A stretch of 60,000 nt of DNA from the NCBI RefSeq assembly GCF_008831285.2, contig NC_045139.1, positions 11,444,704-11,504,703 on the forward strand, given 5' to 3'. The position numbers and the translations under genes were made by a program. The notes under the pieces are model-generated. The model was not told where the DNA came from, did no database searches, and saw only the letters and a program-made list of their open reading frames with translations. Position 1 is the stretch's first letter; each line of letters starts with the position of its first letter. This DNA comes from Nymphaea colorata. Lineage: Eukaryota; Streptophyta; Magnoliopsida; Nymphaeales; Nymphaeaceae. This document shows, one piece after another, positions 10,956-24,500 of the stretch.

Positions 10956-13900
10956 GGCCGTACCCCCGCACCCAAGTTTTTTGAAAATGGTCAGTACTCG
11001 TACCCACACCGGCACCCATACCCATACCTATGTGACATAGTGTAAATCCTCTTTAAAAATATCTGCGTGCGTGTCCATGCATGCACATCATTATCGTTGG
11101 TTAAATAACATTGCATCTATTTGATCTCCTTGCAGCATTCAAGCAGTGCAAGTTTCATCCCTTACTGGCCAGCTGCTCTTTATACAGCTGTTCCAAGTCG
11201 ATCTTTCTTTCCCAGAGGCTTTTTATGGGATGAGGGATTTCACCAGCTTCTGATTTGGTATGTGGTAGTTTTTTTGCCCACTGTGCAGCTTTCTAAATTG
11301 CCTGGGAGAATCTTTTCATTTGTTGCATATGTTGATTTTGATCTCTTTAGATGCCTGTAATTGATGTTGTAAAGGTTTCTCAACAGGAGATGGGATATTG
11401 ACATTTGTCTGGATATTCTTGCTCACTGGTTAGATTTAATCAACATTGAGGGTTGGATTCCTCGAGAACAAATATTAGGTGCTGAAGCAAGAAGGTGATT
11501 CAGATTTTTATAATATAATTTCTATCAGTTTGTTCCTATAAGTAGCTAAAGCACAAATGTTATGTGAATTTTATCATGAAGCATCCTTCAGAATGTGATT
11601 GCAGTAAGGTTCCTGAGGAGTTCATTGTTCAGCACCCATCACATGGTAATCCACCCACATTGTTTCTTGTTTTACGAGGTGAGTGGTCATTCCACTATAT
11701 TTCAATTTCTGCTTTTTAATTTGATGTATGAAATTGTTGTTGTTTATATTGACTGCTGAATGAAGGTCATTGCTGATTAATTCCAATATGTGTGCTTGTT
11801 ATTTTATGATGCACTATTTTGGTATTAAAAATGTCATCACTAAACGTAGCTTCTACATGCATCTTTGCCTAGGTTGTAAACCCTTTCCATCTCTATAGAT
11901 GTCTTGTACACTTCTTGATAATTCTGGTCAAACAATACTGAGATATGTCTGGCTCATCCAATAGCGGAAGGGTCAGTTTTATTTGGCTTATAAACCCTAT
12001 TGGTGCTGTACAACTCATAGAGTGCGCTTCCACAGAAGTTATAAAAGCAACTCCTACTGTATATAAGCATGTGATAATCATGTGCAGCAAGGTACATGAA
12101 GATTTTATTGTTTTAGTGAAGGTCTAGTAATGCTCATTACAATCGCTCCTCAGTACTGTACCTTGCCAAGCTCTTGTCTATCGCAATTCATTTGTCAGCC
12201 AGTGACAAATATTATATATGATTATAGTACTGATCTATCTTGTACCATGAAAGAAGCCCCTGCAAGCATTTCTGTTTGGTTAGATATAGCTAAGCTGCAC
12301 ATGCACACATCTGTCCAGAAGAAGTTGGATTTGGTACCAAATTGGTGCTCTTTTGTTGAGTTCATTGTTACTCTACTGCAGTCGGTATGTCTCTTGAGTG
12401 CTTTTCAGCTTAAGTGCAGAAGTAATCATATGTTGTGTTTGTGTGCATGTTTATTTTTATTCACTTTTCTTCCTCATGCACCTATGCTTTTGTTCTATGC
12501 GACATGGGTACATGTGATTTGCTTAGGTACCCGTGTTGGTACGTGGGTATGGCAACACGGTACGTGGATATGGCTGGGTACGGCTGCATTTTAAACATTT
12601 GAAAATATATCTTAAACTTATTTTTTTCTTTAATTTTGATTTTTCTTTTCTTTTGTATTTCCCTTCCACTAACATTCTATATTTTTCTCTCATTTTTCTT
12701 TAATTTTGACAAATTTTTAAAAATTGTCATACATGTTCCCGCATCTCCGTAACCATACCCGTATTGTACCTGTACCCATGTGACATAGCTTTTATTCTGC
12801 TTCTAGCTTTTTGTAGATTGCATGTTGTTATTTCTATCTTCAGTATTAGTTGTTAATTCATGATCACCTATTTGATCTACTGTCATACCAAGATTTTTTC
12901 TATTTAGCAGATTTTACATCCTTTTGAAAAGCATTGTGCCTTTTCCTTTTTATTATTTACCTATGCAAAATTTGGCACTCATTTGTGGAATTTGGTTACA
13001 CTAATCAAAGATATGTCTTCTCTGAGCATGGACTCCATTCAGATGTATCAGATTTTCTTTATCACTTGCAGATCTGCTCGAAGCTGTCGAGAAAGATAAA
13101 TTTACTGCTACTGAGAGCAGTCAGATATATGCCTTCTTAGATAGGGCTTATGTTCGGCTTGAAGGATGGTTTGAGTGGTTTAATAGAACGCAAAAAGGTG
13201 ACTCTCACAAGTCCTCTTCATCTCTTTTGGTTCCTTCGAACGTGGTAGTTAAAACTTAAAACTGATGCATTTTTTCTAATCTAAGTCATTTTAAACTAAT
13301 AATTAATGGACATGCTAAGTATGTTGGAGTAACAGAATGACTTTCTTAGCAAAAGGGGAGATGGATATTGTTTCCAGTTATCTCGTAATTTTTCTGTTAA
13401 ACAGAAGTTGCTTAGTGTAGCACCTTGAGAATTTCCCCCATTTTTTTAAAGGCAAATAATCAACTGCAATTACAAAGCAATAATCAATTCCAGTGGAAGT
13501 GTAAATGTAACAAGCTTAGGGAAATTATAAGTGTGTCACCAGCCAAAATAATAGAAAAGAATAATTAAAGTATTTACAAAATTAGTTATAATAATTTCTT
13601 TCCAAAATCCACAAATAAATCCCTGTTCTAGGTCATAATTATCCCAGTGCTCGATCCAATGCAATCCCCTTGTTAATAAAAGTCCTCAATTCTCACCACC
13701 TGAAAGGTATGAAATGATGGGCAAGACAAAAGCAACAGTCACGAAATGGGAAGATCCTCAATAAAAGAGAATACAAGTAACTTAATGATTATTATGTTCA
13801 AAGTATAACAATATATCTATGTTTGTTTGAATAAAGATGTCAATGAAACTAAACTTAATAGCTCAAGAAACAACACATTTAACACTTGTACCAAATACCT

Positions 13901-15139
13901 TATTTATGAGATGCAATTTCTGTTCTTCCATACTTCTAGATTCCACCAGCACTATCATGGATTCATGGGCACTACTATGGCCGAGGGGCATTTTCACGCA
14001 ACACAATGAATTAGCATTTGTATTAATTTTTTTATTGGTTATTATTATTATTTTATTATTGTTACTTAAACTTTGGATAGCACATCTAACCTTGCCCTGA
14101 TTTTGAGAGCCAAAGCTTACTACATTGTCTAATAGATGGTATACTACACCTTCAGATAAGTTTCACAAAAATGGTACCAAAAATTGGTCAACTTGAATTG
14201 AACCTGTGGCAAGTCAATTTATGGCTACTTCAATGATGCTGCATCTCACATTTTATCATTTTTATTGTTTTCTATCTTTCGCTTTGTTTATTCCTTTTAA
14301 ATTGTTTGTTTTCTTACTCCAAGAATGTTTGTACTGCTACTTTTTGCCGGCTCTCACCTACTTCCCATTTGTTTCACCCATACCACAATGTTCTCAGGTT
14401 TTGTCGGCAAGTTTTATGTTAGGTAAAAATACAAGAAATAAAAAAAAAAACTAATAAGTATTGTATTGCATTTAGGAGGTTATGTTAAATACCTAAAACA
14501 AGAGGAAATAAAACAATGAAACAAAAGTTGAAAATAAAAACAGAAAATGAATTACAAAAACAAATGAAAAAATCACGTTAAAATCATGATAAATTCATTT
14601 TTAATGTTTTTTCAATATATCGTGGTATTTTTCCCGTTTTTATCGTTTTCTTTATTTTTCTTGTTAATATCATGATATTTTTGATATTGAGATCAATTCA
14701 GAGAACCAGGTGAAAGCACAAATATCGCGATATTTTCGAAAGTATCGCGATATTTGTGCCAATGGTTTCACCTGGTTCTCTGAATTGACCTCATTACATT
14801 GTAAAACCTGCTTTTGCTTACATTAGTTTACACCCACAAACACAAATTCTAGGTCCTAAAGATAGCTTTTGTCTCCTAATTCTGCTGTTAGGATAGAGGA
14901 GCCATCTTTTTGTGGAAACAAACACACCCACAGTGTCACAGGTGGCATTCACCTTTGGTGAACATAACTTTCATTGTTCCGCTTAATTAAGTGCAAGTGC
15001 AACAAATGCAGATTAATTTGTTACTTTTTTTATGACATGAATTGTAGGTAGGACATAATCTACATACTCGTTCATAACTAATCCTATGTTGGACTGTGAA
15101 GATCAAAATCCAGATTAATTCACATTAATCTCATAAAAT

Positions 15140-15185
<46 letters not shown>

Positions 15186-18100
15186 GTATGTATATATAGT
15201 ATGGGTTGGGGAAGTGGGGTGCGCAGCCCGGGGGGTGAGGATTTGCTCCTACCAACCTTATTTGTTCAATCCTGGCCATCACTATCAACTGATCTGTGTT
15301 GTTAAATCAGCCACAAGTTGGCCAGAGTATCAGATTAGTCAACTAATCAGCCTAGTTTTCAGTCCGCTAATTAATCCTTGATCTTATGCTTTCTCTCTAT
15401 GTAGGCCTGTGTGTGCGTGTGTATATATTTGAATTTATTCTTTGTATAATCAGCCTAGTTTTCAGTCAGCTAATTAATCCTTGATCTTATGCTTTCTCTC
15501 TATGTGGTGCATGTGTGTGTGTATATATATTTTAATATTTGAATTTATTCTTTTATGTATATACGTATCTTTTTATTTTTAGTCAATCAACTTGAACTGA
15601 CTAGTTTTGGCTGGTCTGTTTTGGCCTTGAACAACCTATGTCAAACTTCTGATTTTGACAATTTAGCTAACAGCTATCAATCCTAACAACCTTGACTACT
15701 GCATACATTTGTCTACTCTTCTACTATTAATCACATTTAATGAGGAGGGAGATAAACTAAGAAGTCAATGGTCGCACCTCTCTCTGTCTCTCTCTATACA
15801 TATATATATATATATATATAAGGAAGCAGCTTGGATCGGTCCACTATCGAACCCAGTCTGCTAGGAAAGCCAGTTTTGCAGAAAAAAGGGTCTTGATCTT
15901 ACTATTTCCTAAATGCTAACTGCTAAGTGCTAAATCTCTAATTTTAATTTCTAAAACTCAAATCTTAAAATGTATCTCGTTATAATCATATTTCACATTA
16001 ACATTTCTTCTGGTAAAATTGTCCTTTAAGATATTTCTAATTTCTAGGAAACAAGAAAAAGTATTAAGAAGATAATACATATATATGTGAGTAAACCATG
16101 ACACCTATAATACATTTGTGTACACTTGAGTTAGTGTGGCAGGCTGGCAGCCAATTTGAGCACTCATATGACATAAACAATGAGCTGTTAATTTTTGTGT
16201 TTAATGCAGCCAAGTTGAGTAAATCTGGATCTTGAGAATAAAAAATTATGATGTTACCATCATCCACTTAATTTCCTTGGGCTTATGCTGGTCAGTGGTC
16301 ACCTATGTACTTGGATGTACTGTGAGATTCTCCAGATGCAATCACTGCAGAAAACGAGAGCAGAGGAAGAGAACAGAGCTGAAAGAAAACCGCACGTCAC
16401 GGCAGCCCTAGACGTGGTTCATTCAATTAATAAAAAGAGGTGTAATACCCTAAGGCTCAGTCTTTACAAGAATACCCTTAAGTAAAACATTGTTTACAGC
16501 ATACAACATAACTTATTAGAACCAGATCTGTAAAGGATCCAAATCCAATAGCATACAAACAATAACTTACAAACCATCACGTCTTAACATTCCCCCTCAA
16601 GTTGTGCATGGTATTGAACCATGGACAACTTGCCTTTAAAAACCAAAACATGTTCTTTGTGAGACCTTTAGTAAGCAAATCAGCAATTTGATCATTTGAA
16701 CGGGCAAAACAAGGCTCTATCTCTTTATCTTCAGTCTTTTGCCTAATAAAATGTTGGTCAATCTCAATATGTTTGCTTTTGTTGTGTTGTATAGGATTAA
16801 GAGAAATTTGAATAGCACTCTGATCACTCTGATTATCACACAACAATGAACAACTTTCCACTGGTTCATGCAATTCTGACAATAAATGTCTGATCCAAGT
16901 CACTTCTGCAGCAGCAGCAGCCATGGCCCTATATTCTGCCTTTGCACTTGATCTAGCAACTGCCTTTTGTTTCCTGCTACTCCAAGATACAAGGTTAGGT
17001 CCAAGAAAGGCACAATAACTTGATACCGATCTCTGATCATCTGGATCTCCAGCCCAATTTGCATCAGTGTTAACTAATAAATCATGACAAGGTTGCATAG
17101 AAGTTCCTCGAGAATATAAAAGGCCATCACCAATTGTACCCTTCAAATATCTAAGTATTCTTTTAACTACCTCCATATGATCACCTAGGATATCCTTAGG
17201 TTTTTGAATATGTGAAAAACTACTCCCTGTGATAATAATATTGTCAACATATATCAATAGGAATGTAGTGATACCTTGACTCTGAAATATGAAGAGAGAA
17301 TGGTCAAGCTGAGAACGATGAAATCCATGACTTTGAATCTCTAATGAGAAGCTTTCAAACCAAGAACGAGAGGCTTGTTCAAACCATATATAGCTTTTTG
17401 TAGCCGACATACATACTCTTTAGGACCTCCTTCATGATATCCTAAGGGCTGCCCCATATATGCTTCTTCTTTTAAATTTCCATGGAAGAAAACATTCTTG
17501 ACATTCAATTGGCTTATTTGCCATCCATGATGAATCACCAAAGCCAAAGTAATACAGATTGTACCCATTTTTACAACCGGGCTGAAAGTTTATCATAATC
17601 CTATCCAAGCTCTTGCAAAAATCTTTTAGCTACAAGACACGCTTTATAACGCTCTGTACTCCCATCTGGCTTGTGTTTAATCTTGTAAACTCACCGATAA
17701 CCTACCACATTTTTATCAAAAGGTTGTGGAACAATGGTCCATGTTTGACACTGTGCATCGCTTCATTTCTTCATTCATCGCCTGCATCCATTTATTAGAA
17801 GTGTCAGCTTGGGAAAATGATGCTAGCTCAACCTCATTCTTTATCTGTGATAAAAACAACTGAAAGTTCATACTAAAATTCTCATAACTAACCCATCGAT
17901 CAATAGGATGACTAACTCTCTTTGTTCTTCTAACAGGTAAAGTAGATGTTGTTGAAGGATGTTCACCTGTATAGGGGTCCACTGTTTGCTCATCATTGAC
18001 CATAGGAAAAATTCTTCTATCACCTCTAACATAAATCTGTCCAGAAAACTCGTCAATATTGGCAGCTGAATCATCTACAATATGATTTTTCCCCATCATA

Positions 18101-18508
18101 GGTACATCTGGATCTGAAATGCATGGACATGTACCTTGAGTATCAGCACTGGAAATAAGACTTGCATTGAGCCAAGGATTATAGTGAGTCATGCGTGAAT
18201 CATGTGATACAGAAATATCATCTCCATCATCAAAATTATATTCATCAAATATCACATTTCTTGGAATTTTGATTCGCTTGCTTATAGAATCATGACATCT
18301 TTATCCCTTGTGACCGTCTGCATACCCCACAAATCTACACATGATTGTTTTGGGCTGAAATTTATCTCTGTAAAGAAGCAACATGAACATAACCAATACA
18401 ACCAAAAGCATGTAAAGTATCATAGTCTGTCACATGGGTACGGGTACGAACCATTTTCAAAAAAACTTGAGTGCGGGGGTATGGCCGTACACACACACAC
18501 ACACACAC

Positions 18509-18548
<40 letters not shown>

Positions 18549-21500
18549 TTCAAACAGAATAATATATTCACACATATATATATAATGAGGAAAGGAAAAC
18601 GAAAAGAAAAAGATAAAACTGAAAACCAGTTGAATCAAAATACTAAAAGGAATCCATGGTATCGTCTAAACCACAAACCACAAATTAAACATATTATTCA
18701 TAAAAGGGAACGGCGAAAGAGAGAGAGAATAGTTACTTGCAGACTCATCAATATCAAAGAAAAACCAAAAACAAAAAATGAAGAATCAAGGAGACAAACC
18801 AAAATGAAGGAAACAGACAAAAACGAAGCTCAATCACTTTACAAGAACGGAACTCGATCAAAAATGAAGAAAACAGCAAACAAAAGAACAAAAAATGAAG
18901 TCAAAGTGAAGAACCGTCGCCTACCGTCAGCTGCCGTCGCCTGCCGTTTGCCGCTGCCATCGGGTGCTCGCCATTCGCCGCTGTCATCGGGTGCTTGTTG
19001 TTTGCCTGCAGTCGTCAGTTCTTCACTTCAGTGAAGAGGGAAGACGAAAACCATCGTTGACGAAACATAAGGGTTTCAATAATTTAATGTGAAAATGTTT
19101 TTCTAACGTTAAAATGTAAAACACGTTAAAATCTAAAACGGACAATTTCAGTCTCGGTCAAAGTTGACTGAGTCCAAAAATGGTCAAAAATGACCCCAGG
19201 TACGTTGACCATACTTGGTGTGGTCAACGCAGCACCCATGCTGCACCCGTACCGGTACCGGTGTCGTACCAGTACCGTGCGGGTACTCCTCCTAAATAGG
19301 AGTACCCGTGTTACATAGATCATAATTTGGATCCTTATGAAATAAAACAAAATATTGAGACTTATGATTCAAAATAGACAAAGGCAGACGATTTATGATG
19401 TAGACGATTTATGATGTGGACTGCAATGTGAAAAGCTTCTATCCATAATCCCATGGGAAGCCCACTGGCATGCATCATAGTCATAGCACTTTCAACAATA
19501 TGTCGATGTTTTCGTTTTGCAATGCTGTGTTGCTAAGGTGTGTTTGGGCAAGATACTCATCCATTAATTTCATTATTTTGGAGGCAATGAACAAAGTCAC
19601 GAGGGGAATATAATCCCCCCCCCCCCCTCCCCCAACCATCAGATTGAAAATTAAGGATATTGAGAGAGAATTGTTTTCAACAAGAACATGAAAGCGACAT
19701 AAACATTAAAAGACCTCGGATTTATTTCTAAGTAAAAGAAATAAATCCATGTGAAGTGTGAAAAATGATCAATGAAAGTGACATAATATTTGCTTCCTGA
19801 GGTAGAAGGAAGAATTTTCAGGAGCTGGCCCCCACACATCTAAACAAGCTATTTCAAAAGGTCTTTAAGCTCTTTCATTTATTGAATTGAAAGGAAGAAC
19901 ATGCCTCCTACATATTTGACAAGTGGAGCCCATTTTCTCACTTGTAGGAAATTCCAAACTAGACTCATGAATGAAATGAGCAAACACAAGTTTTTCAATA
20001 AAGCCTCGACTACAATGACCAAATCGAGAATGCCATAATGGCTTATTACATTTATCATTGTTGAAAAGACCAATGTTATCACTGGCGTAGCATATCGCGT
20101 ATCGGTCGGGCCGACCTAGGATTTTAATTTTTAAAAAATATTAAAAAATCATAAAAAATTCCAAAAAATCATAAAAATTCCAAAAAAAATCCGAAAAAAC
20201 AAGCAAAAATCAGAAAAAATCAAGAAAAATGTATTTAAAGGAACATTCATCATTCATGTATATGATTATGAAGTATGAAGTATGAACTATGAACAACACA
20301 TTCCAAAATAAGAAATCAGACATTCAAAATAACATAATAAACAACTGAAGAGAATTCGATTACATCACAATTCATAAGTTCAAAAGTGAAAACATATAGT
20401 TATCAATCATGATTCATTCAAGTTTCAACAACAATCCTCGTCAATCGTCATTTCCATCATCATCTTCATGATCATCTTCATGATCATCTTCATTTTCTTC
20501 ATTAAGTGCTTCTATCCCCTCTGTTGGAAATGGAATGTCACCAACATTCCATTGCTCTCCAGCCTCTCCTTCTTCAATAATCTCTGCTACTCCTTCAAAG
20601 TTCAAAAAATCAAGATCGTCCTCAAGGTCATCAAGTATTACAGATTGTTCTTCTTCAACTCAAGAATCTAATATATCAAAATGGTCAATGTTGATAGGAT
20701 CATATTGAGTGTGATGCTTCCTCGTAGATGTTGTTTCTAATTGCCTAACAAGAGAACAAATTAACAAAATGTTAGAAATTAAAATATATATTAGAATTTG
20801 CTATTTTGCATAACAAATGTTTACCTTTGTCTCAACTTCATATTATAACGAACGTAAACAAGGTCATTCAACCTTTTATGTTCCAACCTATTCCTCTTCT
20901 TACTGTGGATGTGCTGAAATACACTCCAATTTCTTTCACATCCAGTTGCACTACATGTTTGGCTGAGGATTCTAATTGCAAGCTTCCTTAATTCTGGGCA
21001 ATCAGGCCCAAACCTTTCCCACCACAAATCTAATAACAGATGGAAAGTAAAAATGAGATACAATAAATATATGAGAAGGTAGAAGCTAAACAACAAATAA
21101 AATAAACAAAAAAGTATAAAGTCTCTTTTTCTAATACCTGGACGCATAGTTGACCTGCATCGAATTGTTGTGTCTCTCCCCATGCTACCAGAAGCCGTAT
21201 CATATTTGTTGATCGACATATGGATAGCGTCTTGTTCTTTATAATCACTTACTATTACCTCAATACAATCCAACATGCCATACTCGACCTCTGTGTCTTC
21301 TTGAAAGTGGGAAGATATCTAATAGCAGGATTTAGGTAGTAGGCTGCTGCATGAAGTGGACGATGAAGTTGTCAAGACCACCTTTCATCTATAATCTTCC
21401 ATATAGGCATGTACAACTTCTTTTTTCCCTTCATATTATCTCTAATGGCCTCCTTGGCTCTGTCCATAGACTCATATAAATATCCAATAGAAGGTCTATC

Positions 21501-24500
21501 TTCACTATCAACTAATCTGAGGACTTTCACTAGAGGCACACAAATCTTCAATAAGTGCACACATGATTCCCAAAAGTCAGCATCGAAGATGGTATCCACA
21601 ACTGTTGTAGCCTTTCTTTTATAGGCATGTGGATATGCAGTCCAATCATCACTTGAAAACATCTGCCTGAGAGGAGTTCTTTGCTTGATTATACCCTGCA
21701 CAGTCAAAACATTTGTAGCAAACCGTGTTTGTGCAGGTCGAATCAATTCAGTCTCATTTGTGAATTTCCTCATTAAATTCAAGACATAAGCATGATTATA
21801 AATAAACTTCGTAATTTGTTGGCATCTTTGAACTGTCAACTTCATATCATCTCTTTCACCAAGATCCTGAAGCATAAGATTTACACAGTGAGCAGCACAT
21901 GGACTCCAATAAAATGTTTTACATCGTGCTGCTAACATTTCACCTACAGCTTTATAATTTGCTGCATTATCAGTGATAAATTGCACGACATTTTGAGGCC
22001 CAACTTCTTCTATAACTTTATCAAAAACCTCAAACAAAACATCAACAGTCTTAGGAGTATCAGACAAATCAACAGATTTTAAGAACATAGTACCAAGGGG
22101 GAAATATACAAGCAAGTTTACCAATGTTCTGTTCTTGATTTCTGTCCACCCATCTGCCATTACACTGCATCCTGTAGCAGTGTAGCTTTCTAGCTCAATT
22201 TCAGTTCATCGCAATATGCCTTGACATCTCTAACTACATTGTTGAGAATTTTACCTTGCAATTTATGAAAAGCAATTTATGAAAAGAGGGCATTTTATAC
22301 CCTCGGCCTATAGTAGCAATCACATCTGCTATAGTCTGAAAATGAAAAGAGTTTGTTGCATTGAAGGGAATGGATGCGTCATAGAACCACCTTCCTATGG
22401 TTTCATCTGCTGCTTCAACAATATCTTTTGAACACATGGTTGTACGAATCTCAGGCTGAGCACCAACAGCAGTATAATTGGGAAAAAAATTCTTGATCGA
22501 ACCAGACATATTACTCGACTTCATAGTAGGTACTCTACCAACACTAGTACGACCCCTACTTCTGCCACATCCTCGAAAACCTGTACTTGCACTTGCACTT
22601 GCACCTCTTCTTTTTTTGGTTGCAGTCGAAGAACCACCTGTATGCATAATGTCTTTCCCTTTAGTTGTTCCCAAACTGACACCAACATGTTCTTCTTCAA
22701 GCTCAACATCTTCACCTTCACTTTCACTTTCTTCCTGTTCATGTGGGTCCCTATATCCTTCCTCTGCATCTTGCATTTCCTTTTCAATCCTATTTGCTTT
22801 CACTGCATTAAGAAGCTCCATACACTGGTGCTTTACATACGCTGGCAATGGGTTCTCTTGGGAGCCATTGCAAGCAGCCACATCGCTGTGTGTACCAGCT
22901 ATATGGTTTTTAAAGCGAGAGATCCCTCCTGATATGATTTGCTTACAATAATTGCACTTAACTCTTAACCTATCTTTGGGATTCACCATTGTACACCACT
23001 GCCATGCAGGATCCGACATTATATCTTCACAAAACAAGTAAAAACATACAAATAAATGTATGAAATAAGAGAAATGAACGATTCAACGGCAAAAATGAGT
23101 TATTTCTTACCTTCTTGGTGTTAGAAACCAAAAAACCCTCTTTCTCCAAGCTTCCCACCGTCCCGAGACTCCCCACAACAAGAAATAAAGCTTCTTCATG
23201 TCTCTTGCAGTGTTTAGAAACAATAGTAGAGAGAGAGAGGAGCGTAGGTTTAAAAAAAAAAGACGCAAAAAAGGGGCGTTGTGCCCCTTTTTCATTTTAA
23301 CACTGTATCGTACGATACGTACGCGTATCGTGCGTATAACTCGTATCGTATTGTTTTTGTTGATACGGACGATACGTATCGTACGATACGCGTCCGTATC
23401 GTACGATACAAATAACATTGGAAAAGACTATGATCCTTAGGTGATGAAGATGAGGAACCGATCTTCAACTCCCAATGAACAAAGGTTGGATCTTACTTAA
23501 AGATGTACATGTCCTCTTGACACTTGCCTCTAGCATACATCGTCTTCATTGGAAGATCCACACAAATAGAAGGAGTGAATTCAATAGAAGAACTGGAATG
23601 ATCAACAAGTTTAGAAATAGAAATAATGTTTTTCTTGATATTAGGATCATGAAGGACATGGGAATGGAAACATTTCCAACATGAATGATGTGATGACAAG
23701 TTCCATCTAACTACATTACCTTTACCAAAATAAGGAACTAAACTAGAGAACGTACCAGCATTACCTGTAACATGAGAGGCTGCCCTTGAATCAATGTACC
23801 ATACTTCTTGATCATCTCGTTTTAGGTCCAATCCTGATAAGGTCGCCAAAAGAATATCCTTCACATAAGGGCAGCCTTGTCCTTGCCCTTGTCCTTTGTT
23901 GTTGAAAAACTATCCCTTTTATTAAACTTGCCTTTATTTTGGGGATTATTCTAAGAATTAGCTTTGATGTGACTCTGCTTGTTGCAATAAAAACAGGTAG
24001 GAACATTTTTAGATCCAAGAGAAACATTGGGGGTTGGCAACAGCCCACGTCTTCCAAAAGAACCCCTACCACGACCTCATCCACCTCTAAAACCATCACT
24101 TCATCCATCTTGTCAAGTTGATACCATAGTGGCCATCACCTGTCTCCCCTTCTCATGAGAGAATCCTTTCAAGTAGGGGTGAATAACGAGTCAAGCTACT
24201 CGAGCTCGACTAGTGAAAGCTCAGCTCGTGAACGAGTTGGAGCTGAGTCATTTGCTTAACGAGTCGAGCTCGAGTTCATGAGTCGACTCATTCAAATAAT
24301 CGAGTTGAGTTCAAGCTCAACATGTAACTGCCGAGTCGAGCTCGAGCCTTAATCGAGTTTGTCGAGCCTTAATCAAGTTGATATATTCAAACGAGTTTAC
24401 GAGTCTGTCGAGCCTTAATCGAGTCGAGCTCAACACATAATGATGAATATCAATTCTATTCAAACGAGTTTGTCGAGCCTTAATCGAGTCAAGTTCAAGC

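Larger units (their letters stand above)
13198..16320. other. Left part of the 12.6 kb GCS1 intron, no gene seen
   Basis: AT-rich, with microsatellites at about 15143-15192 (TA then TATG) and 15799-15821 (TA). Apart from the foldback at 14693 and the direct duplication at 15344, given separately, I see no coding domain. Confidence 0.5.

Noticed and set aside
18471-19034. 187-codon frame in TIR family A copy 5
   Set aside because: It begins in a (CA)n/(TA)n microsatellite and continues as Lys/Asn-rich low-complexity sequence on the antisense side of the element.
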